Positions 6,202-9,426 of a DNA stretch of 9,426 nt are shown in pieces. The DNA is from Clostridia bacterium. GTDB taxonomy: Bacteria > Bacillota > Clostridia > Lachnospirales > Anaerotignaceae. The DNA is taken from assembly GCA_900757025.1 (NCBI GenBank), contig CAAEMG010000028.1, forward strand, positions 1 to 9,426, written 5' to 3'. How positions within the stretch are numbered: position 1 is the stretch's first letter; each line of letters opens with the position of its first letter. The notes beneath the pieces were generated by a model. The model had not been told where the DNA came from. It did not search any database and saw nothing but the letters and a program-made list of their open reading frames with translations. Both the position numbers and the translations under genes were made by a program.

Positions 6202-7674
6202 ATGGAACTTAGAAAAATGACTGCCCTTGAAATAGGCAGAATGATAAAAAACAAGGAAATCAGCGTTGTTGAAGCAACAAAAGATGCTCTTGAAAATATT
6301 GAAAAAACAGACAAGGCATATAATGCCTTTGTAACTGTATGCCCGGAAGAAGCACTTAAACAGGCAGAAGAGGTTCAGAAGAAAATTGACGACGGCTCTT
6401 TAACATCACCTCTTGCAGGCGTGCCAATGGCTGTTAAAGACAATATGTGTACAAAAGGCATACTTACAAGCTGTGCGTCAAAAATTCTTACAGGCTTTAA
6501 ACCGACTTATACAGCCACAGCCGTTAAAAAGCTTGAAGAAGCCGGTGCCGTAATGCTTGGTAAAGTAAACATGGACGAGTTTGCTATGGGTTCCACAACA
6601 GAAACATCCTATAACGGAGCAACAATCAACCCTTGGGGAGAAAACAGAGTTCCCGGCGGTTCATCTGGCGGTAGTGCCGTTGCCGTTGCGGCAGACATGG
6701 CATATTATGCTCTCGGTTCCGATACGGGCGGTTCAATACGTCAGCCGTGTGCTTTCTGCGGAATTACAGGCATTAAGCCAACATACGGAGCAGTTTCACG
6801 TTACGGTCTTATTGCTTACGCCTCATCTCTCGACCAGATAGGTCCTATGGGAAAAAATGTTGAAGATGTTGCAGAGGTTCTTTCCGTTATAAGCGGACAT
6901 GACCCTAAAGACAGCACATCTGTAAACCAGCAGCCTATGAAAATAACTTTAAATAACGATATTAAAGGCAAAAAAATAGGTATTCCGAGAGATTATTTCG
7001 GCAAAGGTCTTGACGGAGATGTTAAAAACGCCGTTCTTGCGGCAGCAGACAAACTTAAAGAGCTTGGCGCAGAAGTTGAAGAATTTGATATGCCTTCTCT
7101 TGAATATGCAATTCCGGCATACTATATTATTGCCTGTGCGGAGGCAAGCTCAAACCTTTCAAGATTTGACGGTGTAAAATACGGATATGCGGCAAAAGAT
7201 TTTGACGATTTAACAGACCTTTACTACAAATCAAGAAGTGAAGGCTTCGGCACAGAGGTTAAAAGAAGAATACTTATCGGCGCTTTCGTTTTAAGCAGCG
7301 GTTATTATGACGCATATTACAAAAAAGCCCTTCAGGTTAAGGCTGTTATAAAGCAGTCTTTCGACAAGGCTTTTGAAAAATATGATGTAATTTTAAGCCC
7401 TACAGCTCCTACAACGGCTCTTAAAATGGGCGAAAACCTCAGTGACCCTCTTAAAATGTACCTTGGTGATATTTATACAGTTTCCGTAAACCTTGCCGGT
7501 CTTCCTTCAATGGTTGTTCCTTGCGGTTTTGACAAAGAAGGTATGCCTATAGGTCTTCAGCTTATCGGCAAGCCTTTCGGCGAAAACGGACTTCTTAACA
7601 TGGGCTATGCTTATCAGCAGGCAACGGATTATCATACTAAAAAACCTGTTATCAAAACAGGAAAGGAGGCGTAA
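6202..7674 (+). CDS. gatA: Asp/Glu-tRNA amidotransferase subunit A (amidase)
   Basis: A 490-residue amidase-signature enzyme that hydrolyses glutamine (or asparagine) and passes ammonia to GatB. The Ser-cisSer-Lys triad is complete at the usual positions: Lys79 in AVKDN, Ser154 in PGGSSGGS (151-158) and nucleophile Ser178 in GSDTGGS (172-178). The amidase signature segment runs from about 150 to 182. Length and ends are typical of bacterial GatA. AAGGAG (6189-6194) lies 7 bases before the ATG. The gene follows gatC by 15 bases and ends 3 bases before gatB; its last codons contain the gatB ribosome binding site, so the two are probably coupled. No irregularity was seen. Confidence 0.97.
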   Translation: MELRKMTALEIGRMIKNKEISVVEATKDALENIEKTDKAYNAFVTVCPEEALKQAEEVQKKIDDGSLTSPLAGVPMAVKDNMCTKGILTSCASKILTGFKPTYTATAVKKLEEAGAVMLGKVNMDEFAMGSTTETSYNGATINPWGENRVPGGSSGGSAVAVAADMAYYALGSDTGGSIRQPCAFCGITGIKPTYGAVSRYGLIAYASSLDQIGPMGKNVEDVAEVLSVISGHDPKDSTSVNQQPMKITLNNDIKGKKIGIPRDYFGKGLDGDVKNAVLAAADKLKELGAEVEEFDMPSLEYAIPAYYIIACAEASSNLSRFDGVKYGYAAKDFDDLTDLYYKSRSEGFGTEVKRRILIGAFVLSSGYYDAYYKKALQVKAVIKQSFDKAFEKYDVILSPTAPTTALKMGENLSDPLKMYLGDIYTVSVNLAGLPSMVVPCGFDKEGMPIGLQLIGKPFGENGLLNMGYAYQQATDYHTKKPVIKTGKEA

Positions 7675-7677
7675 GCA

Positions 7678-9111
7678 ATGGAATTTTTAACAACACTTGG
7701 CTTAGAGGTTCATTGCGAGCTTTCTACCAAAACAAAAATATTCTGCTCATGCTCAACTGAGTTTGGCGGAGAACCAAATACACATGTATGCGAAATTTGT
7801 ACAGGTATGCCCGGCACACTTCCCGTTTTAAACAAGCAGGTAGTTGAATATGCCATAAGAGCAGGCCTTGCTACAAACTGTGAAATAACACAGTACAACA
7901 AATTCGACAGAAAGAACTATTTCTACCCAGACCTTCCAAAGGCATATCAGGTAAGCCAGCTTTACCTTCCTATCTGCCAGAACGGTCATATAGACATAGA
8001 AGTAAACGGCGTTAAAAAAGCCATAAGAATTAAAGAAATTCACATGGAAGAAGATGCTGGAAAACTTATACATGACGAATGGGACGATATAACTCTTGTA
8101 GACTATAACCGCTGTGGTGTTCCTCTTCTTGAAATAGTAAGCGAACCGGACTTTACAAGCGGAGAAGAAGTTATTGCATACCTTACAAAGCTTAGAAGCA
8201 TACTCCAGTTTATAGGCGTTTCCGACTGTAAAATGGAGCAGGGCTCTCTCCGTGCCGATGTAAACCTTTCTGTAAGACCTGTTGGACAGACAGAACTTGG
8301 CACAAGAACAGAAATGAAAAACATCAACTCTTTTAAAGCCATTGCAAGAGCTATCGAAGGGGAAAGAGAAAGACAGATAGACACAATTCTTGCCGGAGAA
8401 AAAGTTGTTCAGGAAACAAGAAGATGGGACGATAACAAAGGCGAAAGCTATGCTATGCGTTCAAAAGAAAATGCACAGGACTACAGATATTTCCCGGAAC
8501 CTGACCTTGTTCCTATCGAAATAAGCGATGAATGGATTGAAAGAGTAAAGAACGAGCTCCCGGAACTTCCGGAGGCAAAGAAAGCAAGATATATTGAAGA
8601 ATATAAACTTCCGGAGTATGATGTTGACATAATAACAGGTTCAAAATTCCTTGTAGACATATTTGAAAAAGCACTTGCCGTATGCAACGAGCCTAAAGAG
8701 GTTTCAAACTGGATTATGGGCGAGGTACTTAGAATGGCTACGGAAACAGCAACCGATGTTGACGATATTTCATTCGATGCCGCAAACCTTGGCAAACTTA
8801 TTAACCTTGTAAAGAAAAAGGTTATAAACAGAGGAACGGCAAAAGAAGTTTTTGAAAAAATGTTCACAGAAAACATTGACCCTGAAAGCTATGTAAAAGA
8901 AAACGGTCTTGAAATGATGAACGATGACGGCGCAGTGCTTGCTATCGTTAAGAGTGTTATTGAAAATAACCCTAAGGCAGTTGGCGAATTTAAAGGCGGC
9001 AGCCAGAAGGTTAAAGGCTTCCTTGTTGGCCAGTGTATGAAACAGCTTAAAGGCAAGGCTGACCCTGCAACTGTAAACCAGATGATAACAGCCGAGCTTG
9101 AAAAAATTTAA
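7678..9111 (+). CDS. gatB: Asp/Glu-tRNA amidotransferase subunit B
   Basis: A 477-residue GatB, which binds the misacylated tRNA, phosphorylates the Glu/Asp side chain with ATP and completes the amide using ammonia from GatA. Visible features: N-terminal LGLEVHCEL with Glu10 and His12; four cysteines of the zinc-type motif, C23-x-C25 and C38-x-x-C41; HMEEDAGKL (122-130); DYNRCGVPLLEIVSEPD (142-158); and QDYRYFPEPDLVPIEI (267-282). A helical, YqeY-like C-terminal tail (about 330-477) ends in VKGFLVGQCMKQLKGKADP and contacts tRNA in known structures. AAAGGAGG (7662-7669), inside the end of gatA, precedes the ATG by 8 bases. The gene closes the operon and is followed by a terminator. Nothing unusual was seen. 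Confidence 0.97.
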   Translation: MEFLTTLGLEVHCELSTKTKIFCSCSTEFGGEPNTHVCEICTGMPGTLPVLNKQVVEYAIRAGLATNCEITQYNKFDRKNYFYPDLPKAYQVSQLYLPICQNGHIDIEVNGVKKAIRIKEIHMEEDAGKLIHDEWDDITLVDYNRCGVPLLEIVSEPDFTSGEEVIAYLTKLRSILQFIGVSDCKMEQGSLRADVNLSVRPVGQTELGTRTEMKNINSFKAIARAIEGERERQIDTILAGEKVVQETRRWDDNKGESYAMRSKENAQDYRYFPEPDLVPIEISDEWIERVKNELPELPEAKKARYIEEYKLPEYDVDIITGSKFLVDIFEKALAVCNEPKEVSNWIMGEVLRMATETATDVDDISFDAANLGKLINLVKKKVINRGTAKEVFEKMFTENIDPESYVKENGLEMMNDDGAVLAIVKSVIENNPKAVGEFKGGSQKVKGFLVGQCMKQLKGKADPATVNQMITAELEKI

Positions 9112-9123
9112 TTGATTTTATTT

Positions 9124-9160
9124 ATGCGTCTTGATACTCTTGTATTGGGACGCATTTTTT
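9124..9160 (+). terminator. Terminator of the gatCAB operon
   Basis: A 14-pair stem (9124-9137 with 9142-9155, including three G-U pairs in the upper part) closes the 4-base loop TCTT and runs into six T residues (9155-9160). It starts 12 bases after the gatB stop. It lies only about 20 bases before the next gene, so that gene may depend on readthrough or on a promoter overlapping this region. Confidence 0.88.
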
Positions 9161-9180
9161 ATGTTGTGGGAGGGAACAAA

Positions 9181-9426
9181 ATGAAAAAATGGTATGATGA
9201 GGAATATGAATTTGAAATTGAAGTGACAGGATTTTTGAGGGGAAACAAAAACGAAAGATACTGCCGAAACGGAGAAGAAACAGGCGACAAATATAAATGT
9301 ATATACGGTTGTCCGGCAAACAGCAACGGCTGCGGAATATGTTCCAAAACAATGATGATGCTTTTTCCTATAATGGAAGCAGTAAGAAGTGGCGGAGATT
9401 TGCAAAATATCGGCGGCAGCGGTAAA
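9181..9426 (+). CDS. Cysteine-rich TIGR04076-like protein (partial, runs off window)
   Basis: 82 codons are visible, with no stop before the window ends. The start is ATG 9181, with GGGAGGG (9168-9174) 6 bases upstream. The product is a soluble protein with a charged N-terminus (MKKWYDEEYEFEIEV). A cysteine-rich middle has five cysteines (RYC, KC, GC, NGC, GIC), followed by MMMLFPIMEAVRSGGDLQNIGG. The RYC-RNGEETGDKY-KC-YGCP order and the LFPIMEAVRSGGDL block recall the uncharacterised TIGR04076 family. The cysteine pattern suggests metal binding, but that is inference. It sits about 20 bases after the gat terminator, so it is probably a separate transcription unit or fed by readthrough. The family call is from memory of the motif only. 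Confidence 0.6.
   Translation, partial: MKKWYDEEYEFEIEVTGFLRGNKNERYCRNGEETGDKYKCIYGCPANSNGCGICSKTMMMLFPIMEAVRSGGDLQNIGGSGK

Noticed and set aside
8481..8876. A 131-codon minus-strand open frame
   Set aside because: It is antisense to gatB and serine- and isoleucine-rich, as expected from the reverse complement of codons for acidic residues in gatB.
9118..9405. Minus-strand open frames over the gat terminator and the last gene
   Set aside because: They cross a strong terminator hairpin and lie antisense to a gene with a good ribosome binding site and a family-like cysteine pattern.

Overview
The window looks like chromosomal DNA from an anaerobic low-GC Gram-positive bacterium, most likely a Clostridia member close to Lachnospiraceae. 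The support is AT-rich intergenic DNA, strong GGAGG-type ribosome binding sites, compact operons, intrinsic hairpin plus T-tract terminators, and a gatCAB operon of firmicute type. The genus is not determined.

Layout from left to right. The first 54 bases may be the 3' end of a membrane-protein gene. A good sigma-A-type promoter (about 174-203) then drives a two-gene plus-strand operon. It encodes a MoxR-family AAA+ ATPase (243-1070) and a CoxE-like von Willebrand factor A protein (1085-2281), and it ends at a strong terminator (2284-2318). Next comes a decayed region. A minus-strand RND efflux permease has lost its 5' half (2449-3864) and abuts a plus-strand histidine kinase remnant that has also lost its 5' part (3861-4164). 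The kinase remnant additionally carries an in-frame TAG and a frameshift. The simplest reading is one deletion across a once divergent pump/two-component pair. A minus-strand ABC importer pair of SsuBC/TauBC/ThiZX type follows: ATPase (4979-5713, TTG start) and permease (4182-4982), overlapping at ATGA, with no substrate-binding protein in view.

A 185-base divergent intergenic region separates the importer from the gatC-gatA-gatB operon (5899-9111). It holds a promoter for the importer and a perfect 15-base palindrome. The gat genes encode the glutamyl/aspartyl-tRNA amidotransferase, and the operon ends at a strong terminator (9124-9160). A small cysteine-rich gene of TIGR04076-like type starts at 9181 and runs off the window.

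Most of the window is ordinary. No CRISPR array, tRNA, rRNA, insertion sequence or phage gene was seen. The points most worth a second look are the deletion scar with its two gene remnants, the functionally unassigned MoxR-VWA pair, the palindrome upstream of gatC, and the orphan ABC importer.
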